From: Methanobacterium sp.
GTDB taxonomy: Archaea; Methanobacteriota; Methanobacteria; Methanobacteriales; Methanobacteriaceae
Direction: 5' to 3'
DNA length: 59,447 bases
Assembly (NCBI GenBank): GCA_019084405.1
Contig: JAHRFX010000025.1
Coordinates: 1 to 59,447 of the forward strand
The notes below the pieces were generated by a model. It saw only the letters and a program-made list of their open reading frames with translations. It was not told the origin of the DNA and searched no databases. This document shows, piece by piece, positions 8,557-18,979 of this stretch. Position 1 is the first letter of the stretch; every line of letters starts with the position of its first letter. A program made the position numbers and the translations under genes.

Positions 8557-8880
8557 TTATCTTCGAGTTATATTGATCTCTCTTTTAGGCCCTGAAACCT
8601 TTTTTAACAACTCTTTTAATTGATTGTCATCGATTTTAGATTGAACCCTGCCCATCTGGGCTAGCTGAATTAATTGCACTTCTATTTGATCCACAAATTC
8701 AGGCTTGGTTAATCTAAGATTGGCTAACCTGCTGCGAGCTTCAGGAGTAAGTATCTGCATCAAAACCTGTTTTTTCTGCATTTCCATTTCTTGACGTGCT
8801 TGTTCCTGGTTTTCAGAATTCGCAGCTTGTTGTTGCAATTCCTGCATTCTTTTACGACGTATTTCTTCTAAGTCGCTCAA
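8557..8880 (-). CDS. PDCD5 family DNA/RNA-binding protein
   Basis: A 107-residue archaeal PDCD5 homologue. It has an N-terminal basic, glutamine-rich helix (RRKRMQELQQQAANSEN region) followed by a three-helix core with ILTPEARSRLANLRLTKPE, the family signature. Archaeal members bind nucleic acids and are encoded beside S19e. The start codon is a TTG preceded by GGAGG. The human relative is a programmed-cell-death protein, but an apoptosis role should not be transferred here. Confidence 0.93.
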   Translation of the reverse strand: MSDLEEIRRKRMQELQQQAANSENQEQARQEMEMQKKQVLMQILTPEARSRLANLRLTKPEFVDQIEVQLIQLAQMGRVQSKIDDNQLKELLKKVSGPKREINITRR

Positions 8881-8925
8881 TATTTGGCCTCCGAGTCATT
8901 GATAAAAAATGTTGATTTTATCAGC

Positions 8926-9363
8926 TTAATATTTAGCCAGTTCAGGAACTTCTTTTTTTACTAAGACTGATGTTCTATCCAAAAAAGACCTGCCTTTAGA
9001 AGTGACTACTCTACCGCCTTCCACTTTTTCAAGGAATCCAGCATCTTCTAACTGGTGCAGGGCCCCTCGAATTATGGCTCCGCTTCCCCTTCTAAATTTT
9101 TCAGGGCTGGAACCTAAATCTTTTTTACCACCATACTGAGTTCTCAGGCTGTTTACACCTACTGGACCATCCATATAAACTCTTCTAAGGATAGCAGCAC
9201 TTCTAACATACCACCAGTCATTGCTTTCTGGCCGACGTTCTTTGTGCACACCAGTTTTTACAAAGTCAGCCCATTCAGGGGGCTTAACCTTTTTTTCTTG
9301 GGTTAATTCTTTTGCAACTTGATTTATAAGTAAATCTGCAGGCACATCATAAACTGTACTCAT
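8926..9363 (-). CDS. rps19e: 30S ribosomal protein S19e
   Basis: A 145-residue small-subunit protein. The signatures TVYDVPADLLI, the WADFVKTG segment, and the winged-helix-like C-terminal half with LRTQYGGKK and HQLEDAGFLEK are all S19e-specific. An AGGAGG ribosome site precedes the ATG. It lies between yhbY-like and pdcd5 in the operon with spacings of 14 and 45 bases. S19e is needed for small-subunit head maturation in eukaryotes. Confidence 0.97.
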   Translation of the reverse strand: MSTVYDVPADLLINQVAKELTQEKKVKPPEWADFVKTGVHKERRPESNDWWYVRSAAILRRVYMDGPVGVNSLRTQYGGKKDLGSSPEKFRRGSGAIIRGALHQLEDAGFLEKVEGGRVVTSKGRSFLDRTSVLVKKEVPELAKY

Positions 9364-9377
9364 ATTTGGCCTCCTAA

Positions 9378-9641
9378 TTAACGTTTTTTCTTAAATATTA
9401 CCGCAACGTTTCCTCTTAAATCTATGAGATTGGAATTTGATTTTTCCACTATTTGGGTAATATAAGTTTCTTTTTCTGAAGATATGTTTTTAGCAAATTT
9501 CAGCTTTACCATTTCTTTGGCCTTAAGCTGCCTTTTGATTTCTTCAATAACATTATCATTTATCCCTGCCTTTCCAATATTAATGGTCATGGCTGAAAGG
9601 GATCTATTCATTAACTCTTTTTTTGACAAGGTAAGACTCAA
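9378..9641 (-). CDS. YhbY/CRM-domain RNA-binding protein
   Basis: An 87-residue CRM domain protein resembling YhbY, which binds pre-50S particles in bacteria. The TINIGKAGI motif (GxxG-type RNA-binding loop) and the C-terminal LIDLRGNVAVIFKKKR match. I keep the TTG start at 9641 because a GGAG site precedes it and the first helix of the domain would be lost from the ATG at 9611. That gives a 38-base overlap with the end of rnp4. A role in ribosome or RNase P biogenesis is inferred from family and context. Confidence 0.88.
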   Translation of the reverse strand: MSLTLSKKELMNRSLSAMTINIGKAGINDNVIEEIKRQLKAKEMVKLKFAKNISSEKETYITQIVEKSNSNLIDLRGNVAVIFKKKR

Positions 9642-9975
9642 TCTTATTTCTCCTTTTTTGCTTTTTCTCCTTTATATAAGGCAATCGCATCAGTTTTCCA
9701 CATTCCAAACACTTGAAATGTACTTTTCCATTAGAAAGTCTTATTTTACTGTTTTTGCCGGGTTTAAGGAATTTATAACAACTTTTACAAAATCTACGCC
9801 GCCACTCCATTGACATTTTAATATTATATTTTGTTGATATATTCCTGGCCAATTTAACATAACGATGAGATCTTTCTGGATGCTGGGAGAATTCTTTTTC
9901 TGCCAAATTAAAGAGGATGTCTATTCGTTCTTTACCTAATTCAATCATCCATTTTGGCCTTCTTCCTCTACTCAA
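9604..9975 (-). CDS. rnp4: ribonuclease P protein component 4 (Rpr2/Rpp21 family)
   Basis: About 123 residues with an N-terminal basic helical part (GRRPKWMIELGKERI) and a zinc ribbon, CKSC...CLEC, near the C-terminus, as in archaeal RNP4, a protein subunit that assists 5-prime tRNA maturation. I chose the TTG at 9975 over the one at 9999. GAGGT lies seven bases before it, and the promoter TATA (about 10005-10013) would put the transcript start near 9985, downstream of the longer alternative. It is the first gene of the translation operon. Confidence 0.9.
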   Translation of the reverse strand: MSRGRRPKWMIELGKERIDILFNLAEKEFSQHPERSHRYVKLARNISTKYNIKMSMEWRRRFCKSCYKFLKPGKNSKIRLSNGKVHFKCLECGKLMRLPYIKEKKQKRRNKIESYLVKKRVNE

Positions 9976-9979
9976 GGTC

Positions 9980-10020
9980 GAACCTCTTTTATTAGACAAT
10001 ATAATTTATATATTAGAAAT
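9980..10020 (-). promoter_or_regulatory. promoter of the rnp4-to-ftsY operon
   Basis: Read on the minus strand, TATATAAAT (10013-10005) is a good archaeal TATA box. It lies about 30-38 bases before the TTG chosen for rnp4. The expected transcript start near 9985 leaves a short leader that contains GAGGT. The 200 bases further upstream, up to the kinase gene, are AT-rich and hold nothing else recognisable. Confidence 0.55.
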
Positions 10021-10214
10021 TTCATCCTGATCTTTCTAATTGACCAGAATTAACCTGATTAAAAAGATATTCATAAATTTAATCCAGGACTTAGGTACAA
10101 GAAGAATATTATAACTGATTTGTATTTATCTATTTAAAAACCTTTTCCATAATTTAAATATTAAAAGGTAAAAACTAGATTCATATTATAATATATTTAA
10201 TACTTTATAAATAA

Positions 10215-10790
10215 TTATTTTTTTACCATCCAGTGTAGATAGTCCACTTTGCCAGGAGGATAACATATCTCATCATTTATGATTTTAATTAGTTCATCTG
10301 CAACTTCTTCTGAAGATAATTTACTGGTATCAATCTCTTGAACTTTTTCAGGATGTAATTCATAGGACTCCATTAAACAAACACCAAGGGCTTCGGCTTC
10401 CAGATTTTCCTGAATTTTTAAGGAGTTATATCCTCTTTTTTTCAGTCTTTCTGCTAAAAAATCAGGATTTAATCTTAATACAATCACCAGATCACTTATT
10501 GGACAATAATGACTTAAATGACCATCAACCAGTATTATGCCCTCTTTATTAGAAATTTTAGAAGTTAATTCATTACATAAAGCCGGTATATCTACTATCT
10601 TATATCCCTTATCTGGTTCTTCACCCTTAAATAATCTTTTTTCACTGGCAAGTTCATTAATACTGATTAGATAAGCAGGTAATTTTTTTTGTAATAAAGA
10701 TGCGACCGTACTTTTACCCACACCAGGGGTACCGGTAATAAAAACTACTTTTTGCAGACTTTTACTTTTCATTTTTACCATTAATTCCAT
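10215..10790 (-). CDS. adenylate kinase / ATPase of the Fap7 (AK6) family
   Basis: A 191-residue P-loop kinase with GTPGVGKST at about residues 20-28 and the VDGHLSHYCP segment characteristic of AK6/Fap7 proteins. Fap7 joins adenylate kinase chemistry to late small-subunit ribosome maturation by contacting S11. The archaeal enzyme has the same fold. The ribosome site is weak, and a start at Met4 or Met7 is possible. It precedes no obvious partner; thi4 is 44 bases upstream on the same strand. A second, AdkA-type kinase is at 51041-51583. Confidence 0.9.
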   Translation of the reverse strand: MELMVKMKSKSLQKVVFITGTPGVGKSTVASLLQKKLPAYLISINELASEKRLFKGEEPDKGYKIVDIPALCNELTSKISNKEGIILVDGHLSHYCPISDLVIVLRLNPDFLAERLKKRGYNSLKIQENLEAEALGVCLMESYELHPEKVQEIDTSKLSSEEVADELIKIINDEICYPPGKVDYLHWMVKK

Positions 10791-10834
10791 GCATTATCCA
10801 TATAAGAATAAAAAAATTAAAGATAATTAATTAA

Positions 10835-11611
10835 TCATCTAAGCTTTTCAATCAGCATATGGGCGATTTTTTCTCCTGAAAGGAGCATTCCCCCAAATAT
10901 TGGTCCCATACGGGGAGCACCGTAAACTGCATTGCATGACATTCCAGTTACATACAATCCGGGGTAAACTTCTTTTGTATTCTCTAATATGGATGGTTCA
11001 CCTACATCGGCCCACATGGGTTTTTCACCCATTATCTTGCCAGTTTCTGTATTTAATTTAGCACCCATTTTATCCTGTACTACTTTAACTATTTCACAGG
11101 GGTGACCAGTAGCATCTATTACTGCCTTGGAACGGATGGTAAGGGGATCCACATGCAATCCTCCCATTTCAACTGAACTCCAATTTAAAACCAGCCCTTC
11201 TACATTTTCCCCACGTATCATCACATCTTCGATACTCATCAAATTAAAAACTTTAAGTCCAGCCTGGCATGCTTTAGAACAAAGTGTGGATACGGTTTCC
11301 ACAGAATCTGAAACATGATAATTATCTTCATAGTTATGGGATTTAATGCCAAATTCATCCAGTATGCGCTTTCCTTCATCCTGGACTACTATTTTATTGA
11401 ACATCATCCCCCCTCCCCACATTCCACCACCTATAGCGAGTTTTCTCTCAAATAAAGCAACTTTAAGCCCGGCTTTGGCCAAGTAATAACCTGCTGTAAT
11501 TCCCGCAGGACCTCCTCCGCCTATAGCCACATCTATATCCATATAATCAATGAAATCATTCATAAATTCTTCCACAATAGCTTTGGATATGGTTATATCA
11601 TCTAATTTCAT
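10835..11611 (-). CDS. thi4: archaeal Thi4: sulfide-dependent thiazole synthase / ribose-1,5-bisphosphate isomerase family
   Basis: A 258-residue FAD/NAD-binding protein with GGGGPAGITAGYYLAKAGL (31-49) and GGGMWGGGMMF (61-71), as in Thi4. Yeast Thi4 gives up an active-site Cys as its sulfur source. Here the matching position is His153 in GGLHVDPLTI, the form of methanogen enzymes that use free sulfide catalytically. It would build the thiazole of thiamine from NAD and glycine. The ATG follows GTGGTGTT. It lies 93 bases after the DRG-type GTPase gene on the same strand. Confidence 0.93.
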   Translation of the reverse strand: MKLDDITISKAIVEEFMNDFIDYMDIDVAIGGGGPAGITAGYYLAKAGLKVALFERKLAIGGGMWGGGMMFNKIVVQDEGKRILDEFGIKSHNYEDNYHVSDSVETVSTLCSKACQAGLKVFNLMSIEDVMIRGENVEGLVLNWSSVEMGGLHVDPLTIRSKAVIDATGHPCEIVKVVQDKMGAKLNTETGKIMGEKPMWADVGEPSILENTKEVYPGLYVTGMSCNAVYGAPRMGPIFGGMLLSGEKIAHMLIEKLR

Positions 11612-11704
11612 TTTAACACCACTTTTTTTTTTAAATTATTCTTGTGCTTGGGCACCATGAACTTCAGCAATACTTATAGTGGGAACTCCCCCTGCTATAA
11701 AAAA

Positions 11705-12799
11705 TCATTTTTTTATTATAATTCGCAGAACATCTTCATCCAGCAGTATGTGATCAGGCCCTACTTTCTGGCCTTCAAATTTAACAGATTCTCCCCATAC
11801 TTTGGCATGGCGGAATTTTTTTACAAAGTCTCTATGCAACTTACTACAAACATCTATAACTGATGACCCTGATTGTATAATAAGAGGTTCTTCATAATCT
11901 GTTTTCTGTCCCTGGGGTTTCATGTATATTCTTATTAAATTTAAATGACGGAATATTTCCTCTTTAAGGTTTTCTATATTCATTTTCTGGTTGGCGGAAA
12001 TAAGAATGGCATCAGGGAATTTTTCTTTTATTTCATTGAGATAGATTTCATCAACCAGATCTATTTTATTTAAAACCACCAGTGCAGATATGTAAGTACG
12101 GTTAGATTCCAGGGCATCAATAAATTGATCTATGGTAACATCATCTCTAAGTAGAACATCTGCATTATGCATTCCATATTCATTGATAATGGAACGGATG
12201 GTCTTTTCATCTAAATGAGTAAGTTCCGTAGTAGCAGATACATGTACTCCGCCTAACTTCTTTCTTTTAATATTAACATCAGGCTGACTTTCATTAGGAC
12301 GTATCCCCACGTTTCTTAGTTCTTTTAATATTATGTCCAGGTGATTGGGGTTAAAAACATCCATTACAATAATAATTAGATCTGCACTACGGGAAACTGA
12401 TAAAATTTCCCGGCCCCTTCCTTTACCTCCAGCAGCCCCGGTGATTATTCCAGGTATATCAAAAATTTGAATTTGAGCACCTTTGTATTCCATGACTCCG
12501 GGAACAATGTCCAGTGTGGTGAACTGATAAGACCCTACCTTTGATTCGGCATTGGTAATTTCATTTAATAAAGTAGATTTACCAACTGAAGGAAAACCTA
12601 CCAGAACTACGGTGGAATCTCCTGCTTTTTTAACATGGAATCCTTTACCTTTACCTGAGGAACCCTTTCTTTGCAAAGATTCTTCTTTTAATTTAGCCAG
12701 CTTGGCCTTTAATTTACCTATGTGGTGAGATGTAGCCTTGTTATAAGGTGTTTTTTGAATCTCATCCTCAATTTTCTTTATTTTTTCGTCAATGTCCAT
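11705..12799 (-). CDS. DRG/Obg-family GTPase with TGS domain
   Basis: A 364-residue archaeal relative of developmentally regulated GTP-binding proteins. It has an N-terminal helical segment (KTPYNKATSHHIGKLKAKLA), a P-loop GFPSVGKST, switch region FTTLDIVPG, DIPG and NKID, then a TGS domain ending ILLDEDVLRIIIKK. DRG proteins associate with translating ribosomes. I take the ATG at 12799 because GTGAG lies before it; the upstream GTG at 12808 lacks a ribosome site. After the TGA stop the same frame stays open for another 21 codons to a TAA at 11642, with no reason to think it is translated. Confidence 0.94.
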   Translation of the reverse strand: MDIDEKIKKIEDEIQKTPYNKATSHHIGKLKAKLAKLKEESLQRKGSSGKGKGFHVKKAGDSTVVLVGFPSVGKSTLLNEITNAESKVGSYQFTTLDIVPGVMEYKGAQIQIFDIPGIITGAAGGKGRGREILSVSRSADLIIIVMDVFNPNHLDIILKELRNVGIRPNESQPDVNIKRKKLGGVHVSATTELTHLDEKTIRSIINEYGMHNADVLLRDDVTIDQFIDALESNRTYISALVVLNKIDLVDEIYLNEIKEKFPDAILISANQKMNIENLKEEIFRHLNLIRIYMKPQGQKTDYEEPLIIQSGSSVIDVCSKLHRDFVKKFRHAKVWGESVKFEGQKVGPDHILLDEDVLRIIIKK

Positions 12800-12955
12800 A
12801 AAACTCACGGGAAACTAGCTGAAACATAAAAATAGATTTAATTATTATACAATATACAACTATCTGTTTATTAAAGACTATTATTAATCTTTTCCTATTT
12901 ATTTAATGTAATATTTTTATAGGGGTAAATATAATAATTCATTTGAGGTGATAAT

Positions 12956-13333
12956 ATGATTGTTAGGGATGTGATGATAACTAATATGGATACCATAGAT
13001 GAAAACGAAAGCCTGGAAGAAGTCCTTAAAAATGCAGTAGAGGACGGAAAGGGAAGTTTTGTGGTAACTAAAGACGCCATAAAGTCGGGAATTGTGACTA
13101 CCTGGGATGTACTGGAGGCCATTGCTCAGGGCGATGATTTAAGTGAAGTAAAGGCATGGGAAGTAATGGAAAGGGATCTGGTAACCATATCACCTTCAGC
13201 AACGTTGAAAGAGGCTGCTCATCAAATGGTCAATCATGTGGTTTGGAGGCTTCTGGTAGAAGAAAAAGATGAAATTATTGGCATGGTCAGTGCTACTGAT
13301 ATATTTCGAGTAAAAATGACAAAAAGATATTAA
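12956..13333 (+). CDS. protein with paired CBS domains
   Basis: A 125-residue stand-alone Bateman module. CBS1 covers about 1-60 (VRDVMITNMDTIDENESLEE) and CBS2 about 65-125 (AWEVMERDLVTISPSATLKEA, ending IGMVSATDIFR). Such modules bind adenosine nucleotides or SAM and regulate a partner. No effector domain is fused, and no partner is evident nearby. A GAGGTGAT ribosome site gives a firm start. It is divergent from the GTPase gene and convergent with aglB. Confidence 0.92.
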   Translation: MIVRDVMITNMDTIDENESLEEVLKNAVEDGKGSFVVTKDAIKSGIVTTWDVLEAIAQGDDLSEVKAWEVMERDLVTISPSATLKEAAHQMVNHVVWRLLVEEKDEIIGMVSATDIFRVKMTKRY

Positions 13334-13563
13334 GTATTTACATCGCTTTATTAGTATCCCTTCTAGATTAATATTAGTTTTGAAACCTTTCTTTAAATTT
13401 TAAAAAGCATTCTATTTTTAAATACAGTGAATCATTTTCCAGAAAATAATATATTCACCACTAACTATTAAAAAATTAATTAAATCAAATTAAAAAAAAA
13501 ATTTGGGGGTAGGGACAAAAGACCTCCCCTTTAATCCTTCATATTCATTTTCAAAAAACTATT

Positions 13564-16152
<2,589 letters not shown>

Positions 16153-16417
16153 AGAACCTCCTCTATAAAGTACCTATTACAATTTTTCTTATATTCGATT
16201 TAAATTCATATTTACATCTATTTAACTATTATCATTATTTGCTTAGATTTATTGAAAAATTAATCCCATGAAATTATTAATATTTTTTAAATGCTGGGAC
16301 AAGGTGATACCTGATAAAAATAAAGATTTTATAATAAACAAAGAAAAATAAATAGAGGAGGATACAATAAAAAAAAACAGGTTTTATTAGCTAAAAAATT
16401 ATCCAGATATCAATTTT

Positions 16418-18562
16418 TTATCCTGCTTTATTTGCCTCTTTTTCTTCAATTGACTGGGTAAAACGACATTTAGGAAAACCACCGCATCCTATAAATTCCC
16501 CATATCTTCCTGAACGCTTAAGCAATTCTTTACCACATTCTGGACATTTACCCACTATTTCTGGTTTGGTTTCTTTACCTTCCTGACCACATTTGGGATC
16601 TAAACAGACTCTCTGGCGAGGTTTTCCAAATGAAATTAAAGGGAGACTGCACTTTTCACATTTTGTCTTTAAAACACTAGCCCCTCGGGGTAAAGAGTAG
16701 GTAGCATTACAGTCAGGGTATTTAGAGCATCCTACAAAAGTACTCTTATTACGGGGGGAGTATTTAAGTACCAGATTTCCCTGGCACTTACATTCCCCCA
16801 CGATACGACTTTCCTGATAGGCATCGTAAATCTGTTGACCTATCTTCAGCTTACTTTTCTCCACATCCTCCAGAATAGAAATTACTTCTTCTTTAGCATC
16901 GTCAATGACCTTTTCTTTGGTAATTTCTGCTGCCATTATTTCCTGCAATTCATTTTCGAATTGCCTGGTCAATTCTTCACTGGTAATCTGTGGGGAATAC
17001 TCCCGAAGGGTATCAATGATATTTTCACCTAACTGATTTACCGTAATTTGTTTTCCATAGATGTATTTCCTGTCATATAAAATTGCTATTATGTCTGCAC
17101 GGGTGGATTTTGTACCCAGACCTCTTTTTTCCAGTTCTCTTATTAATGATGCTTCATTATAACGGGCAGGAGGTTTTGTTTCTTTTTCTTCAGACAGTAT
17201 TTTTTTAACTTTAAGCAGATCACCTTTTTTAATATCAGGAAACTCATCATTTTCCACTTTACGGAAAGGATAATGTTCTAACCATCCCCTATACGAAATG
17301 CGTTTTCTACGGAATAGAAAATCTTCTTCACCAATTTTAAGTTCTGTTTTCATGGTTTCTAAAGTTGCATCTTCTCCAAAAACGCTTATAAATCGATAAA
17401 CAATAAGTTCATAAAGTTTACGGTCATCAGTACTTAATTTTTTTGGCAACACTCCGGTAGGGTGAATAGAAGGGTGAGCTTCGTCCTTTTTTTTACCTTC
17501 ATTAGGTTTTAAAGGTGTAGGAAGTTTATTAATTTGTTTTTTAAAGGTAGAATCTTTAGATAACTTTTCTAATATGCCCTCGTATCCAATACTTTTAGGT
17601 AATTTTTGGGATGATGTACGGGGGTAGGAAGTATAACCTTCACTGTAAAGATTTTGAGCTATTTGCTGGGTTCTCTTAGGACTAAATCCAAAAACACCGT
17701 AAGCCTCTGACTGTAAACTCCCCAGATCAAATGGAAACGGTGGTTTTTTGGTAGTATTGAGGACGTTTATATTGTCCACCACAGCATCATTACCTTTGCA
17801 ATTAGCAAGGACGGCTTCTGCTTCTTTTTTGTCCCATATCTTTCCTTTTTTACTATCTGCAACTATGCCCTCTTCAATAAGGGCCTTTATCATCCAGTAA
17901 GGAACCGGCACAAATTCACGAATTTCTTTTTCTCGATCTACCAGTATGGATAAAGTAGGAGTTTGTACTCTCCCTGCCGATAACTTAATAAAACGAGATG
18001 TGGATTCACGCACAGATTTCATCAGTGCTTTGGAAATATTCACCCCAAAAATAAAGTCCAGCACATGCCGGGCGATCCCACTATCCACCTGATTAAAATC
18101 TAAATCTATAGGCTTTTGGTAAGCATTGAGCACATCTTGTTTGGTTAGAGTAGAAAATTTCATTCTAAGTGCGTTTTCCACACTCTTATCGCCACAAATG
18201 TATTTTAATGCATTATAACCAATTAAAGTACCTTCTATATCATAATCACAGGCATGAATGAATATATCTGCACCCGTACCGAATTTTTTAATGGCATTTA
18301 CATAATCTTTAACATAAGCTTTTTTTTTATCTATATCATAAAGGGGAATCCATTCCAAATCAAAAAAATGTTCATTTTTCGGATTTAATGGTTTTAAAGA
18401 ATATAGATGCCCCACAGCAGATAAAACCGTGGTTTTTTTCCCTTTTTCCTCAAATTCCCAGTATGCTACTTTTTTATAAGTCTTTTTCTCCGCATGGGGA
18501 GATAAAGCTTGAGCTATTTTCTCAGAGGATTTGGGTTTCTCACAGATAATGACCTCATGCAT
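16418..18562 (-). CDS. topA: DNA topoisomerase I (type IA)
   Basis: About 714 residues. The Toprim domain begins at EVIICEKPKSSEKIA and includes the HACDYDIEG acidic triad. The catalytic tyrosine is Tyr313 in SYPRTSS. The C-terminal third carries zinc ribbons, including CKCQGN...CSKYPDC and CPECGKELL...CGGFPKC. The enzyme relaxes negative supercoils during replication and transcription. The ATG at 18562, preceded by TGTGAT, is preferred over a TTG four codons earlier. It has no reverse-gyrase helicase, consistent with a non-hyperthermophile. Confidence 0.95.
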   Translation of the reverse strand: MHEVIICEKPKSSEKIAQALSPHAEKKTYKKVAYWEFEEKGKKTTVLSAVGHLYSLKPLNPKNEHFFDLEWIPLYDIDKKKAYVKDYVNAIKKFGTGADIFIHACDYDIEGTLIGYNALKYICGDKSVENALRMKFSTLTKQDVLNAYQKPIDLDFNQVDSGIARHVLDFIFGVNISKALMKSVRESTSRFIKLSAGRVQTPTLSILVDREKEIREFVPVPYWMIKALIEEGIVADSKKGKIWDKKEAEAVLANCKGNDAVVDNINVLNTTKKPPFPFDLGSLQSEAYGVFGFSPKRTQQIAQNLYSEGYTSYPRTSSQKLPKSIGYEGILEKLSKDSTFKKQINKLPTPLKPNEGKKKDEAHPSIHPTGVLPKKLSTDDRKLYELIVYRFISVFGEDATLETMKTELKIGEEDFLFRRKRISYRGWLEHYPFRKVENDEFPDIKKGDLLKVKKILSEEKETKPPARYNEASLIRELEKRGLGTKSTRADIIAILYDRKYIYGKQITVNQLGENIIDTLREYSPQITSEELTRQFENELQEIMAAEITKEKVIDDAKEEVISILEDVEKSKLKIGQQIYDAYQESRIVGECKCQGNLVLKYSPRNKSTFVGCSKYPDCNATYSLPRGASVLKTKCEKCSLPLISFGKPRQRVCLDPKCGQEGKETKPEIVGKCPECGKELLKRSGRYGEFIGCGGFPKCRFTQSIEEKEANKAG

Positions 18563-18717
18563 GATATCACACAAAATTTTCCTAATTTTATATAACTGAT
18601 ATGACTGATGTTATTTAAAATAAGCCCTATATTTTATAAAATTATTAAAAAATATAAGTTATATTATTACTCTATTTCGCGTACCATACCACTAAAAATA
18701 ATTTTCACGTAATAGAG

Positions 18718-18897
18718 CTATTTATAAAATCCGTAAAACTGGCTGCAGTAGTCACACATGGGGTATTTACCATAATGGTAGTGACTAAAATCATCTGCAT
18801 TAATGTCGAATTTTTCATTGCAAGTATAACAAGTTTCGATTTTCTTTTCTTTTTCATCAGATTTAGATGTTTTAGATTTAGAATTATCTTTTTCCAT
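18718..18897 (-). CDS. small zinc-ribbon-like protein of unknown function
   Basis: A 59-residue protein with a highly charged N-terminal third (Lys, Ser, Glu) followed by CYTCNEKFDI and CDYCSQFYGFY, two CxxC pairs 25 residues apart that could bind one zinc. I do not recognise the family. The ATG at 18897 follows AGGTGTGTTT. It lies between topA and the serB fusion, with which it shares strand. An overlapping frame (18705-18905) lacks the cysteine pattern and is a shadow. Confidence 0.7.
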   Translation of the reverse strand: MEKDNSKSKTSKSDEKEKKIETCYTCNEKFDINADDFSHYHYGKYPMCDYCSQFYGFYK

Positions 18898-18979
18898 AAA
18901 CACACCTGTATCTAATTAAAAATATATAGAATAAATGTGGAAGAGGTTTTTAAACCTCAAAAAAGCCGATCCGCAAATA

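Noticed and set aside
18705..18905. 66-codon alternative frame over the small zinc protein
   Set aside because: Lacks the CxxC pattern and a ribosome site; the overlapping frame with two CxxC pairs and AGGTG before ATG is preferred.
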